Below, one piece after another: positions 8,801 through 18,175 of a DNA stretch of 64,000 bases. The first letter of the stretch is position 1. Every line of letters starts with the position of its first letter. The notes under the pieces are model-generated. The model was not told the DNA's origin. It searched no databases and saw only the letters and a list, made by a program, of their open reading frames with translations. The translations under genes and the position numbers were made by a program. Origin of the DNA: Conexibacter woesei DSM 14684 (lineage in GTDB: Bacteria; Actinomycetota; Thermoleophilia; Solirubrobacterales; Solirubrobacteraceae). Location: positions 4,388,001 to 4,452,000 of the forward strand of contig NC_013739.1 of the NCBI RefSeq assembly GCF_000025265.1, in the 5' to 3' direction.

Positions 8801-9562
8801 CTACGACGCCGGGTAGCTGCTCGGCGCGAGCTTGTAGGTCTCGAACTCGTCCATGTCGTGCGTGAAGAAGATCTCCGCGTCCCACGCTCTCGCGAGCGCC
8901 TTGACGCGGCGGATCGAGCGCACGCCCGCGACGGGGTTCCAATGGAACCCCGCCTGGTGGTCTCTCGCGTACGCGGCCGGCGTGTAGGAGACGTCGGCCA
9001 TGAACAGCAGCGGTCTGCTCCCCTCCAGCTCGACGAGCAGCGAGTAGTGCCCGATCGAGTGGCCGGGCGTGTGGAACAGGTGCACGCCGTCGGCCAGCTC
9101 GACGTCGCCGCTCAGCAGGCTGAATCTCGCGCCGGGGTGATCCCAGCTTCTGTCCGCGTAGCCGAGCACCTCGAACGGCTCCGGCGAGCGCGCCTCGCGG
9201 ATCTCGTCCTCGTGCAGGTACGTCGTCGCGTTGACGAGGTGCTTGTTGCCGCCGCAGTGGTCGAAGTGCAGGTGGGAGTTGACGACCGCGTCGACGTCGC
9301 CCGCGGCGTACCCCGCCAGCGCGAGCTGGGCGGGGATCGTCTGCTGCTCGGTCTGCTCCGGCAGCTCGAACGCCAGCTTCTCCAGCACCAGCTCTCTGTC
9401 GAAGCCCGTGTCGAACAGGATCAGCCCTTCGGGGTGCTCGATCAGCACGCTGTACACGGGGAAGCGCACCGGCGTGCCGCAGCCGACGTTCCACGTGATG
9501 TGCGACTGGTCGATCACCAGCGTGCCGCTGTCGAGCAGCCGGACCTTCGTCGCCTTGGCCAT
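8801..9562 (-). CDS. Metallo-beta-lactamase-fold lactonase, probable 4-pyridoxolactonase
   Basis: 253 aa with the dinuclear zinc motif HLHFDH (about residue 105), a second His in TPGHSIGHYS (about 180) and a late Asp/His (ADVSYT, FTHDMDEF). This is the AiiA/4-pyridoxolactonase branch. Stretches such as VRFPVYSVLIEH, VVNSHLHFDHCGGNKH and WNPVAGVRSIRRVK fit the remembered 4-pyridoxolactonase sequence better than acyl-homoserine lactonases. It would open 4-pyridoxolactone, the product of the neighbouring pyridoxal dehydrogenase, to 4-pyridoxic acid. It lies 15 bp after the hydroxyacyl-CoA-dehydrogenase-like gene. Quorum quenching is an alternative, but no luxI/luxR-type pair is nearby. Confidence 0.8.
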   Translation of the reverse strand: MAKATKVRLLDSGTLVIDQSHITWNVGCGTPVRFPVYSVLIEHPEGLILFDTGFDRELVLEKLAFELPEQTEQQTIPAQLALAGYAAGDVDAVVNSHLHFDHCGGNKHLVNATTYLHEDEIREARSPEPFEVLGYADRSWDHPGARFSLLSGDVELADGVHLFHTPGHSIGHYSLLVELEGSRPLLFMADVSYTPAAYARDHQAGFHWNPVAGVRSIRRVKALARAWDAEIFFTHDMDEFETYKLAPSSYPAS

Positions 9563-9577
9563 CGCTCCCGCCCTCCC

Positions 9578-10501
9578 CTATGCCTCGAGCACCTTGCGGA
9601 CGCCGACGAGCTTGCCGGCGCGCATCGCGCCCAGCTCTCTGATCCGCTCGGGCGAGTATTCGAAGAAGCCTCTGCCGGACTTGATCCCGAGCGTGCCCGC
9701 GTCGCGCAGGTCGGTCGCCGTCTTGGAGATGCCGGCCTCGTTGGAGAGGTCCTGGTTGAGGAAGCTCGCGACCGCCGTGTAGATGTCGAGCCCGGCCATG
9801 TCGAGCAGCTGGATCGGCGGCACGACGGCGAGCTTGTAGCCGATGCCCCATCTGACGCAGAGGTCGAGCCCGGCGGCGTCGACGACGCCCTCGTCGAGCA
9901 GCGCCAGGCACTCGCGCATGATCGCGTAGAGGACGCGGTTCTCGACGAAGCCGGGGACCTCCTTCTTCAGCGTGACCGGCTCGTAGCCGATGTCGCGCGT
10001 CAGCTGCTCGGTCGCGGCGGTCACCTCGGGCGCGGTCTTCTCGCCGACGATGATCTCGTTCATCGGGATCAGCGCGGGCGGGTTGGACCAGTGCCAGCCG
10101 ACGACGCGCTCCGGGTGCGTCAGCTTCTCCGCCATTCTCGTGATCGGGATGCCGGAGGTGTTCGACGCGATGATCGTGTCGTCGCGGATCAGGCCCTCCA
10201 GCTCGGCGAAGACCTGCTGCTTGAGCTCCAGCTTCTCGGGGATCGCCTCGACGACGATGTCGGCGTCCTTGACGGCGGTCGCGAGGTCGCTCTCGAAGCT
10301 CAACGAGCCGCCGCCCTTGTCGACGACCTCGAGCTTGTCGAGCACGCCGCGCGCGATCTCGGCGGTGCCTCTCGCTCTCGCGAGCGCGTCCTCGTTGACG
10401 TCGTAGAGCGTCACCTGGAGGCCGGCGCGAGCCAGCACGGCGCCCATGCCCGGTCCCATCGTGCCGGTCCCGAGGATCGCCGCCCGCTTGATCTCCGTCA
10501 T
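9578..10501 (-). CDS. 3-Hydroxyacyl-CoA dehydrogenase family protein, probable FHMPC 5-dehydrogenase
   Basis: 307 aa with N-terminal Rossmann motif GTGTMGPGM and the family His/Asn block VVGWHWSNPPALIP near residue 123, then the all-helical C-terminal domain (PGFVENRVLYAIMRE, WGIGYKLAVVPPIQLLDMAG). The family also includes 5-formyl-3-hydroxy-2-methylpyridine-4-carboxylate 5-dehydrogenase of Mesorhizobium loti, and these segments agree closely with it as I remember it. That enzyme oxidises the 5-formyl group to the dicarboxylate in vitamin B6 breakdown. The start ATG has GGAAGAG upstream. Beta-oxidation is less likely: no thiolase, hydratase or acyl-CoA ligase is nearby. Confidence 0.8.
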   Translation of the reverse strand: MTEIKRAAILGTGTMGPGMGAVLARAGLQVTLYDVNEDALARARGTAEIARGVLDKLEVVDKGGGSLSFESDLATAVKDADIVVEAIPEKLELKQQVFAELEGLIRDDTIIASNTSGIPITRMAEKLTHPERVVGWHWSNPPALIPMNEIIVGEKTAPEVTAATEQLTRDIGYEPVTLKKEVPGFVENRVLYAIMRECLALLDEGVVDAAGLDLCVRWGIGYKLAVVPPIQLLDMAGLDIYTAVASFLNQDLSNEAGISKTATDLRDAGTLGIKSGRGFFEYSPERIRELGAMRAGKLVGVRKVLEA

Positions 10502-10541
10502 CGCTCTTCCTCCGTCGTGTGATTCGTGATCGTCATTGGGT

Positions 10542-11264
10542 TCAGTCGCCCGCGGGCATGCCGAAGGCGTTGCCGTTGCGGCGCAGGTCGCGGACCCAGG
10601 CGTCCCAGTACTCGTCGGCGAAGCCGTCGCGGTACTTGCCCTTGTGGATCTGCTCGACCAGCTCGTCGGGGATCGGCCTCAGCGCGCCGAGCGTCGAGGC
10701 GATCGACTGCAGCTGCACGCTGCGCTCCAGCAGCACGGCGGTCAGCGTCGCCCAGGCGACGCTGCGCTCGGCGACGAGCACGCCGTGGTTGCGCAGCAGC
10801 AGCGTCGAGCCGTCGCCGAGCGCGTCGGCGACGGCGCCGCCCTGCTGCTCGTCGACGATCAGCTCGGGGACGCCGTCGAACGTCGGCAGCCCGTCGATGA
10901 AGAGCACGCCGTCGTGCGTCAGGAACTCGAAGTCGGCGTCGGTCGCGCTGAACGCGGTCGCGTACGGCGGGTGGCCGTGCACGACGCAGCGGACGTCCGG
11001 GCGCCGCCTGTACACGGCGGTGTGGAGGACCGCCTCCAGGTGCATGCCGCCGGGCGCGTCGGCCGGGTCGCCGTCGAGGTCGAACGCCAGCACGTCGGCC
11101 GGCGTGACCTCGCTCAGCGCGACGCCTCTGCGCTTGATGTACACGGTCCGATCGTCCTCGCCGCGCGCGCTGACGTGGCCCAGCGTGAGGTCCTGGTAGC
11201 CCTCGCCCGCCAGGATCCGGCACGACCACGCGACCTGCTCGATCAACCGCTCCGTGGAGGACAC
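10542..11264 (-). CDS. Class II aldolase/adducin family protein, probable pyridine-dicarboxylate decarboxylase
   Basis: 240 aa. Metal-binding His residues sit in VVHGHPPYATAF (about residue 95) and LLRNHGVLVAE (about 160), with an acid/His pair in GGMHLEAVLHTAVYR. Members split or decarboxylate small substrates using a divalent metal. The Mesorhizobium enzyme that decarboxylates 3-hydroxy-2-methylpyridine-4,5-dicarboxylate (the product of the neighbouring dehydrogenase) belongs to this family, so that is the favoured role. The start is GTG at 11264, five bases after the cupin stop at 11269 and without a clear Shine-Dalgarno, so translation is probably coupled. A sugar-phosphate aldolase is the alternative. 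Confidence 0.75.
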   Translation of the reverse strand: MSSTERLIEQVAWSCRILAGEGYQDLTLGHVSARGEDDRTVYIKRRGVALSEVTPADVLAFDLDGDPADAPGGMHLEAVLHTAVYRRRPDVRCVVHGHPPYATAFSATDADFEFLTHDGVLFIDGLPTFDGVPELIVDEQQGGAVADALGDGSTLLLRNHGVLVAERSVAWATLTAVLLERSVQLQSIASTLGALRPIPDELVEQIHKGKYRDGFADEYWDAWVRDLRRNGNAFGMPAGD

Positions 11265-11268
11265 GGGA

Positions 11269-11643
11269 TCAGCGACGCGCGGTCGGCGGGTAGTCGGGAT
11301 GCGGGAAGCCGAACACCATCGCGACGTCCTCGTCGCAGGTGTTGACGACCGCGTGCCAGACCCCGGCGGGGATGAAGATCCCGTCGCCGGCGGCGAACGC
11401 GACCGGGTCGGCGCCGTCGAGCCGCAGCTCGCCGCTCCCGCTCAGCACGTAGGCGAACTCCTCCGTCTCGTGCTTGACGAGCGTCAGCGCGGTGCCGGGC
11501 GTGAAGACCGAGTAGCCGAGCGAGGCGACGTTGCCGCCGCCCGCCGTTCTCGCCGTCACGACCATGCGGCTCCAGCTGTCGCCGGGCAGCTCGATCTTCT
11601 CGACGCGCTCGGAGGGAACGACGGTGACGCCGAGCGCCGTCAC
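11269..11643 (-). CDS. Single-domain cupin
   Basis: 124 aa. Cupin motif 1 is seen as GTALTLVKHETEEFAYVLSG and motif 2 as GIFIPAGVWHAVVN, so a small metal site (His, Glu, His) is possible. The GTG start overlaps the stop of the M29-like gene by four bases (GTGA) with GGGGAG upstream. Cupins in catabolic operons may be dioxygenases, isomerases or ligand sensors. Nothing in the sequence decides between these, and the substrate is unknown. Confidence 0.75.
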   Translation of the reverse strand: MTALGVTVVPSERVEKIELPGDSWSRMVVTARTAGGGNVASLGYSVFTPGTALTLVKHETEEFAYVLSGSGELRLDGADPVAFAAGDGIFIPAGVWHAVVNTCDEDVAMVFGFPHPDYPPTARR

Positions 11644-12644
11644 AGGACCCACTCCCCGTCCTTGAGGATCCAGCGGCCGTCGTCGACGATCTGCATGCTG
11701 GCCTCCAGCACGACGCCGTCGAGGTGGAGTCTGGAGACGTTCTTGCCGCCCGGGTAGGCGTTGTGGTTGTCGCCGAGCGCGCAGTGGACGGTGCCGACGC
11801 GGCCCTTCTCCGACGGCGTGCCGAACGGGGCGACCTCCGAGACGCCGAAGGCGAACTCGCCGATGACGGTCGCGTTCTCGACGCCGTCGATCACGTCGCG
11901 CAGTCTCGCCGCCTCCTCGCCGCCCTCGATCTTGACGGCCTTGCCGCCCTCGACCGTCCAGGTGATGTCGTTCTCGACCTGGCCGGGAACGCCGATGCCG
12001 AGCATCACGCCGTCGACGACCCACGTGCCGACCGTCTCGGTCTCGACCGCGGCGAAGGCGACCTCGGCCCACAGCGGCAGCGGGCCCATCATCTGGCCGC
12101 GCCGCTTGATCGACGTGATCTCCAGCGCCGGGCGGTCCTTGATCGTGACGGTGAGGTCGGTGCCCTTCTTCGTCGTCACGCGCAGCTTCTCGACGCCTCT
12201 GAGCGCCTCGATCGCGTCGAGCGCGCGCTGCTGGGCGAGCAGCAGCTTCTCCTCGGTCAGGCCCCACTCGCCCATGCCCGGCTCGACGGAGGCGATCTTG
12301 GCGTTGTTGTCGCACGCCTCCTTGACGGCCGCGACGTGCGCGAAGCGGTTGGCCCACTCGAGATTGGTGATGATGATGATCTCGTCCGAATTCACCATCG
12401 CCTGGTGAAGCTGTCTCGACGGGGCCATCGGGAAGTGGGTGTCGGCGCGACCGCGGCGCACCTGCGCCTCGTTGTTGATCACGACCGGCCAGGCGCCGCG
12501 CTCGAGGCAGACCTCGTTGACGACCCGCGCGAGGTGCTCGTGCTCGTCGTCGGTGATGATCGTGACGACGTCGTCCGCCTCGACGCTCATGCAGACGTCG
12601 ACGACCAGCTCGGCGTCCTTCTTGACAGCAGCTGCGTCAGCCAT
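11640..12644 (-). CDS. M29 aminopeptidase-fold metalloenzyme (NicX-like dioxygenase candidate)
   Basis: 334 aa. The C-terminal half carries the metal-ligand blocks of the M29 family: IGEFAFGVSE, VHCALGDNHNAYPGGKN and LHLDGVVLEASMQIVDDG (His-x-Asp near residue 310). This fold is shared by leucyl aminopeptidases and by the Fe-dependent 2,5-dihydroxypyridine 5,6-dioxygenase NicX, whose end carries a comparable HLD block. Within an operon containing a ring hydroxylase and pyridine-type dehydrogenases, ring-opening dioxygenation is the attractive role. A peptidase is the conservative alternative. It has no signal peptide. The ATG is preceded by GGGAGAG and lies 25 bp after the LLM gene. Confidence 0.7.
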   Translation of the reverse strand: MADAAAVKKDAELVVDVCMSVEADDVVTIITDDEHEHLARVVNEVCLERGAWPVVINNEAQVRRGRADTHFPMAPSRQLHQAMVNSDEIIIITNLEWANRFAHVAAVKEACDNNAKIASVEPGMGEWGLTEEKLLLAQQRALDAIEALRGVEKLRVTTKKGTDLTVTIKDRPALEITSIKRRGQMMGPLPLWAEVAFAAVETETVGTWVVDGVMLGIGVPGQVENDITWTVEGGKAVKIEGGEEAARLRDVIDGVENATVIGEFAFGVSEVAPFGTPSEKGRVGTVHCALGDNHNAYPGGKNVSRLHLDGVVLEASMQIVDDGRWILKDGEWVL

Positions 12645-12669
12645 GGTTCTGTTCTCTCCCTCGGGGCGG

Positions 12670-13731
12670 CTAAGCGGTGGTGACGGAGACGCCGGCCTCG
12701 CGGAACGCGGGCAGCACCTCCTTGGAGAAGCGCTCGACCTGATCGAACTGGTCGAGGTCGCCGAAGCGGCAGATGAAGTGGCCGACGCCGCGGTCGGCGA
12801 AGTCTCTGAGCCAGGCGATGATGTCGTCGGGCGTGCCGACCGGTCCCCAGTTGGAGAGGTCCATCGCTCTCGACAGCTCGGGGTAGTACATCGAGATGTA
12901 CTCGCCGATCGCGGCGTGCGCCTTCTCTCTCGTGTCCTTGATGTTCATCGTCACCTGGTAGGAGACGGTGTAGTCGTTCCAGTCGCGCCCCAGCTCCTGC
13001 GCGGCAGCGGTGAGGTAGCCGATCTGCTCGCTCAGCTCCTCCGGGTGCGCGGCGCGGCAGCAGCTCATCCAGCCGTCGCCGTACTCGATGATGCGCTTGC
13101 AGGCGCGCTTCATGATCCGCTGCATCTTCTCGGTCGGTCTGTCGCCGAGCAGGCGCGGGTTGGAGACGATCCAGATCGGCATCTCCGCCTGGACCGGCTT
13201 CAGCGGCGCCATCTCGGTGCCGGAGTGGAACTCGACCTCGTCGTAGGAGAAGTGCTCGCCCTTGAAGTTGGTCTTGCCCGTCTTGAAGAGGTCGTTGACG
13301 ACCGCCAGCCCCTCCTCGAAGAGGGTCGCGCGCTCTCTGAAGGAGAGGCCGAGCGCCTCGAACTCGCGCCGCACGCCGACCTCGGCGCTGCCCATGCAGG
13401 GGCCGTAGATCATCCGCCCGCCGGAGATCACGTCGAGCGTCGCCCACTCGGCGGCGATCCACAGCGGGTTGCGCGTCGTGGAGACGAGACAGGCGGTGCC
13501 CATCCGCACCCGTCTGGTGCGCTGCGAGAGCGCGCCGAGCAGCGTCATCGCCTCGTAGCGCGGCTTGGAGAAGAGGCTGTCGCCGACCCAGATCGAGTCG
13601 AAGCCCTTCTCCTCCACGACCGTCGAGAGGTCGAGCAGCGCCGTGATGTCGTAGTCGGGCGCGATCAACGGCTCGCGGTTGTTGAGGTTGACGCCGAACT
13701 CGAGCTGCTTCGGCGTGGGTGCGTCGGCCAT
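12670..13731 (-). CDS. Luciferase-like (LLM) flavin or F420-dependent oxidoreductase
   Basis: 353 aa bacterial-luciferase-fold TIM barrel (FGVNLNNREPLIAPD, GFDSIWVGDSLFS, RTRRVRMGTACLVS, ISGGRMIYGPCMG). The fold binds FMN or coenzyme F420; members include monooxygenases such as the ring-cleaving RutA and F420H2-dependent reductases. It has an insertion with paired Cys near residue 220 (DGWMSCCRAAHPEE). It is the first enzyme gene after gntR (17 bp) and sits in a divergon that also encodes F420 synthesis, so F420H2 use is plausible. The start ATG follows GAGGAAGAG. Substrate unknown. Confidence 0.8.
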   Translation of the reverse strand: MADAPTPKQLEFGVNLNNREPLIAPDYDITALLDLSTVVEEKGFDSIWVGDSLFSKPRYEAMTLLGALSQRTRRVRMGTACLVSTTRNPLWIAAEWATLDVISGGRMIYGPCMGSAEVGVRREFEALGLSFRERATLFEEGLAVVNDLFKTGKTNFKGEHFSYDEVEFHSGTEMAPLKPVQAEMPIWIVSNPRLLGDRPTEKMQRIMKRACKRIIEYGDGWMSCCRAAHPEELSEQIGYLTAAAQELGRDWNDYTVSYQVTMNIKDTREKAHAAIGEYISMYYPELSRAMDLSNWGPVGTPDDIIAWLRDFADRGVGHFICRFGDLDQFDQVERFSKEVLPAFREAGVSVTTA

Positions 13732-13748
13732 CCTGCTCTTCCTCTCGG

Positions 13749-14465
13749 TCAATCCGTGGTGTCTGGCGGGTCGGGCTCGTCGTCGAACAGGACGTCGCCT
13801 TCGGCGGAGTCGAGCACCCGCTGGGGCACCTCGATGTGCTCCTCCAGCAAGCGCGCGGCGCGCTCGGCGTCGCCCGCGTCGACCGCGGCGAGGATCGCCT
13901 GGTGCTCGGCGATCGACTGCTCCAGCCCGCCGCGCAGCTCGTGCGATGTGTTCATCAGGCGGCCCATCTGGGCCATCAGCTGGCTGTGCATCTCCTGCAG
14001 GCGGGCGTTGCCGGAGCCTTGGACGAAGACGTCGTGGAAGCGGCGGTTGACGGCGAAGAACTCGGCCACGTCGCCGCTCTGCGCGCACTCGACCATCTCG
14101 TCGCTGAGCGCGTGCAGGTGCGCGCGCCGCTCGTCGTCCAGGCGCGGGACCGCGAGCTTGACGGCGAGCGATTCGAGCGCCTCGCGCACCTGGTAAGCCT
14201 CGAGGAACTCGGTCCGCGTCAGCTTCGTCACGACGGCGCCGCGACGCGGCGTGATCGTCACGAGGCCTTCGGCGGCGAGCCGCCCGAGCGCCTCCCGCAG
14301 CGGACCGCGGCTGACGCCGAGCGATCTCGCGAAGGCGACCTCGTTGATCTCGGTTCCAGGCGCCAGGCGGTTGGCCAGGATCTCCTCGCGCAGATGAGCG
14401 AAGACCTGCTCCCAGAGGGTGCGGTTTTGAACACCAAAGCTGTTTGTCGTCATGTCAACGCTCAT
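13749..14465 (-). CDS. GntR-family (FadR/FCD subfamily) transcriptional regulator
   Basis: 238 aa. The winged-helix HTH at about 20-80 (EEILANRLAPGTEINEVAFA, SLGVSRGPLREALGRLAAEG) is followed by an FCD ligand domain with the metal-His pattern YQVREALES, NRRFHDVF, EHQAILAAV. The ATG at 14465 has GGAGAGG upstream; farther upstream in-frame ATGs would precede the predicted transcript start. It heads the minus-strand catabolic operon and faces the transporter operon across a shared control region with a perfect inverted repeat, so it probably represses both until a pathway intermediate (a carboxylate, judging by the FCD family) binds. Confidence 0.88.
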   Translation of the reverse strand: MSVDMTTNSFGVQNRTLWEQVFAHLREEILANRLAPGTEINEVAFARSLGVSRGPLREALGRLAAEGLVTITPRRGAVVTKLTRTEFLEAYQVREALESLAVKLAVPRLDDERRAHLHALSDEMVECAQSGDVAEFFAVNRRFHDVFVQGSGNARLQEMHSQLMAQMGRLMNTSHELRGGLEQSIAEHQAILAAVDAGDAERAARLLEEHIEVPQRVLDSAEGDVLFDDEPDPPDTTD

Positions 14466-14501
14466 TGCCTCTCCGCTCCCCATCCCCTGTTCTTGCCACT
14501 G

Positions 14502-14552
14502 CATTGTCGCTGTTGGCTGTCTCTTGTCAACAGCCAACACGGACGCTAGCAT
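14502..14552. promoter_or_regulatory. Divergent promoters sharing a 29-bp operator
   Basis: A perfect inverted repeat, TGTTGGCTGT (14511-14520) and ACAGCCAACA (14530-14539), has a 9-bp spacer. On the plus strand TTGTCA (14524-14529), 17 bp, TAGCAT (14547-14552) reads as a sigma-70 promoter for the importer operon. On the minus strand TTGACA (14530-14525), 16 bp, GACAAT (14508-14503) reads as a promoter for gntR and the catabolic operon. The two -35 boxes overlap inside the repeat, so one bound GntR dimer could shut both. Promoter calls are by consensus only. Confidence 0.65.
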
Positions 14553-14639
14553 GCGACCCATCGGCGAAGCAACACGGATTGCTCAGCCGGCGGCGAACGA
14601 CTCGCCGCGATTCGGCGGAGCGACCGGGAGAGAGTCCGA

Positions 14640-15425
14640 ATGTCTTCCAGCAGTGCCCTTCCAGCGACCGGCTACGAGCCCCGGGAGATCGTCGACGCGC
14701 ACATGCACGTCGGCGACTTCCCGGAGTTCAACGTGCGCCTCGACGCGTCGGGGCTCACTGCCCTGATGCAGCACTACGGGATCGTCAGCGGGATGGTCTT
14801 CACGCCCGACAACCAGTACACGCGCACCGTCGTCGAAGAGGTCGACGGCGCGTTCGGGATGGTGTGGGCGAACCCGCACAGGCCGGGCTTCCTCGAAGAG
14901 GCGCTCGAGCTGCTCGACCACCCGCGGTTCGTCGGCGTCAAGCTGCATCCGCTGCTCGACGCGTTCCACCCGAACGACCCGGCGCTGCACCCGCTGATCG
15001 AGGAGATCGTCCGGCGTGACATGCCCGTGCTGCTGCACTGCGGGCACCCGATCTTCTCGCTGCCGTGGTCGATCGAGGAACTGGCCAGACAGTTCCCCGC
15101 GGCGAGAGTGATCCTCGGCCACATGGGCCACGGAAACATCATCTACATCAACGCCTCGATCGACGTGGCGGAGCGCAACCCCAACGTGTACCTGGAGACG
15201 TCGGGGATGCCGATGCACACGAAGATCGCCGAGGCGGTCGAGCGGGTCGGGCCCGAGAAGGTCATGTACGGGTCCGACATCCCGTTCCACGAGATCGGCG
15301 TCGAAGTCCGCAAGGTCCTGGTCTCCGGACTGGAGCCGGCGCTCGTCGAGCGGGTGCTCGCGACGAACGCGCGGAAGCTGTTCTTCGGCGACGAGCAGGC
15401 AGACGCACCCCCGGCGGCGCGATAG
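14640..15425 (+). CDS. Amidohydrolase-2 family metal-dependent hydrolase/decarboxylase
   Basis: 261 aa TIM-barrel protein: metal motif DAHMHVGDF near residue 20, FVGVKLHPLLD near 97, LLHCGHPIFS near 125, LGHMGHGN near 158 and the catalytic Asp block YGSDIPFH near 213. This family includes amide/lactone hydrolases and non-oxidative decarboxylases such as ACMS decarboxylase. The ATG has GGGAGAGAG upstream. It is the first gene of the plus-strand operon, 35 bp ahead of the importer. In a B6 pathway it could hydrolyse the acetamidomethylene-succinate ring-opening product or decarboxylate a pyridine acid. No signal peptide, so cytoplasmic. Confidence 0.8.
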   Translation: MSSSSALPATGYEPREIVDAHMHVGDFPEFNVRLDASGLTALMQHYGIVSGMVFTPDNQYTRTVVEEVDGAFGMVWANPHRPGFLEEALELLDHPRFVGVKLHPLLDAFHPNDPALHPLIEEIVRRDMPVLLHCGHPIFSLPWSIEELARQFPAARVILGHMGHGNIIYINASIDVAERNPNVYLETSGMPMHTKIAEAVERVGPEKVMYGSDIPFHEIGVEVRKVLVSGLEPALVERVLATNARKLFFGDEQADAPPAAR

Positions 15426-15460
15426 CGCCGCATGGTCGACCGGAGAGAGGACAGAGGAAC

Positions 15461-16546
15461 GTGGCAATCAAGCAACTGACTACGGCGCTCGCCATCGGCG
15501 TGCTCGCGATCGGCGCCGTCGCGTGCGGCAGCGACGACGACGGCGGCAGCACCAGCTCGTCGGCCGGCGGCGCCAGCACCGCCGCCGACAACGGCGGCAG
15601 CAGCGAGGCGAAGGTCAAGAAGATCGCCTTCGCTTCACCGGAGAAGGGCAACGACTTCGGCTGGAACCAGCAGGGCGTCGAGGCGGCCAGAACGGTCGCC
15701 AGAGACATGGGCATCGAGGTCGAGATAGCGGACGGCTCGGGCTACGACAACGTCGACCCGATCCTCGGCCAGCTGTCGAACAACGGCGCGCAGCTGGTGA
15801 TCGCGCACGCGAGCGGCTACAACGCCTCCGCGACCGACGTCGCGACCAGAACCGGCGTGCCGGAGCTGGGCTGGGACAACCCCGAGGGCCTGCAGCCCGA
15901 CCTCGTCGGCGACGCCGAGACGGCCAGCCAGCAGGGCTCCTACCTCGCGGGCGTGCTCGCGGCGACGGTCAGCAGATCCGGGACGCTCGGGATCGTGACC
16001 TCCGCCGACGACACGAACTGGAACAAGATGTCCGGCGGCTTCATCGCCGGCGCGCGCAGCGTCAAGCCGGACATCAAGATGCTCAGCGCCCAGATCGGCC
16101 AGGCCGCCTACGCGGACGCGGCCGGCGGCAAGCGCGTCACGCAGACGCTGATCGCCGGCGGCGCCGACGTCATCTTCGGCATGGGCAACGGCTCGTCGTT
16201 CGGCATGCTGCAGGCCGTCGAGCAGGCCGGCAGAGGCGTCCAGTTCATCGACGTGATCGGCGACAAGACGTCGATCGACAGAAAGGACGTCCTGCTCTCG
16301 TCGGTGATCTGGAACTTCGCGCCGGTCTTCAGACAGGCCGTCGAGGACGTCAACGCCGGCACGTACGGCACCAGAGGTTACGAGCTCGACCTCGCCAACG
16401 GCGGCATCTCGCTGCTGAGAACCGACAAGGCGCCCGCCGACGCATGGGCCGCGGTCGACAGAGCGAGAGCCGGCATCGAGGACGGCTCGATCGAAGTTCC
16501 GCTGACCCCCAGAAAGGACGAGGTCGAGGCTCTGCTCGACCAGTAG
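15461..16546 (+). CDS. BMP-family substrate-binding lipoprotein of an ABC importer
   Basis: 361 aa. The N-terminus has a hydrophobic signal and a lipobox (GAVACGSDDD), so it is anchored outside the membrane. The body is the BMP/PnrA-like periplasmic-binding fold (FASPEKGNDFGWNQQGVEAA, PELGWDNPEG, SYLAGVLAA, IFGMGNGSSFGML), a family that usually binds nucleosides. Here its linkage to an aminotransferase of the pyridoxamine-pyruvate type suggests a B6 vitamer or another N-heterocycle as ligand. The start is GTG after AGAGGA. Nearly all its Arg codons are AGA (about 13 of 15), odd for a GC-rich gene. Confidence 0.88.
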   Translation: MAIKQLTTALAIGVLAIGAVACGSDDDGGSTSSSAGGASTAADNGGSSEAKVKKIAFASPEKGNDFGWNQQGVEAARTVARDMGIEVEIADGSGYDNVDPILGQLSNNGAQLVIAHASGYNASATDVATRTGVPELGWDNPEGLQPDLVGDAETASQQGSYLAGVLAATVSRSGTLGIVTSADDTNWNKMSGGFIAGARSVKPDIKMLSAQIGQAAYADAAGGKRVTQTLIAGGADVIFGMGNGSSFGMLQAVEQAGRGVQFIDVIGDKTSIDRKDVLLSSVIWNFAPVFRQAVEDVNAGTYGTRGYELDLANGGISLLRTDKAPADAWAAVDRARAGIEDGSIEVPLTPRKDEVEALLDQ

Positions 16547-16554
16547 TCCGCGAG

Positions 16555-16581
16555 CCGCGCGGGGCCGGTGGCCCCGCGCGG
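16555..16581 (+). terminator. Intra-operon GC-rich hairpin
   Basis: A perfect 12-bp stem, CCGCGCGGGGCC (16555-16566) and its complement (16570-16581), closes on a 3-base loop GGT. It lies between the binding-protein gene and the ATPase gene with no T-run. Such hairpins commonly protect or partly terminate the upstream message, giving more binding protein than transporter. Confidence 0.7.
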
Positions 16582-16600
16582 TGCAGGACTGCATCACGCC

Positions 16601-18171
<1,571 letters not shown>

Positions 18172-18175
<4 letters not shown>

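Noticed and set aside
8801-9562. Reading the lactonase as a quorum-quenching acyl-homoserine lactonase.
   Set aside because: Signature stretches and the flanking pyridoxal-dehydrogenase-like gene fit 4-pyridoxolactonase better; kept only as an alternative.
9578-10501. Reading the hydroxyacyl-CoA dehydrogenase homologue as a beta-oxidation gene.
   Set aside because: No thiolase, enoyl-CoA hydratase or acyl-CoA ligase accompanies it, and its neighbours match pyridine-pathway families.
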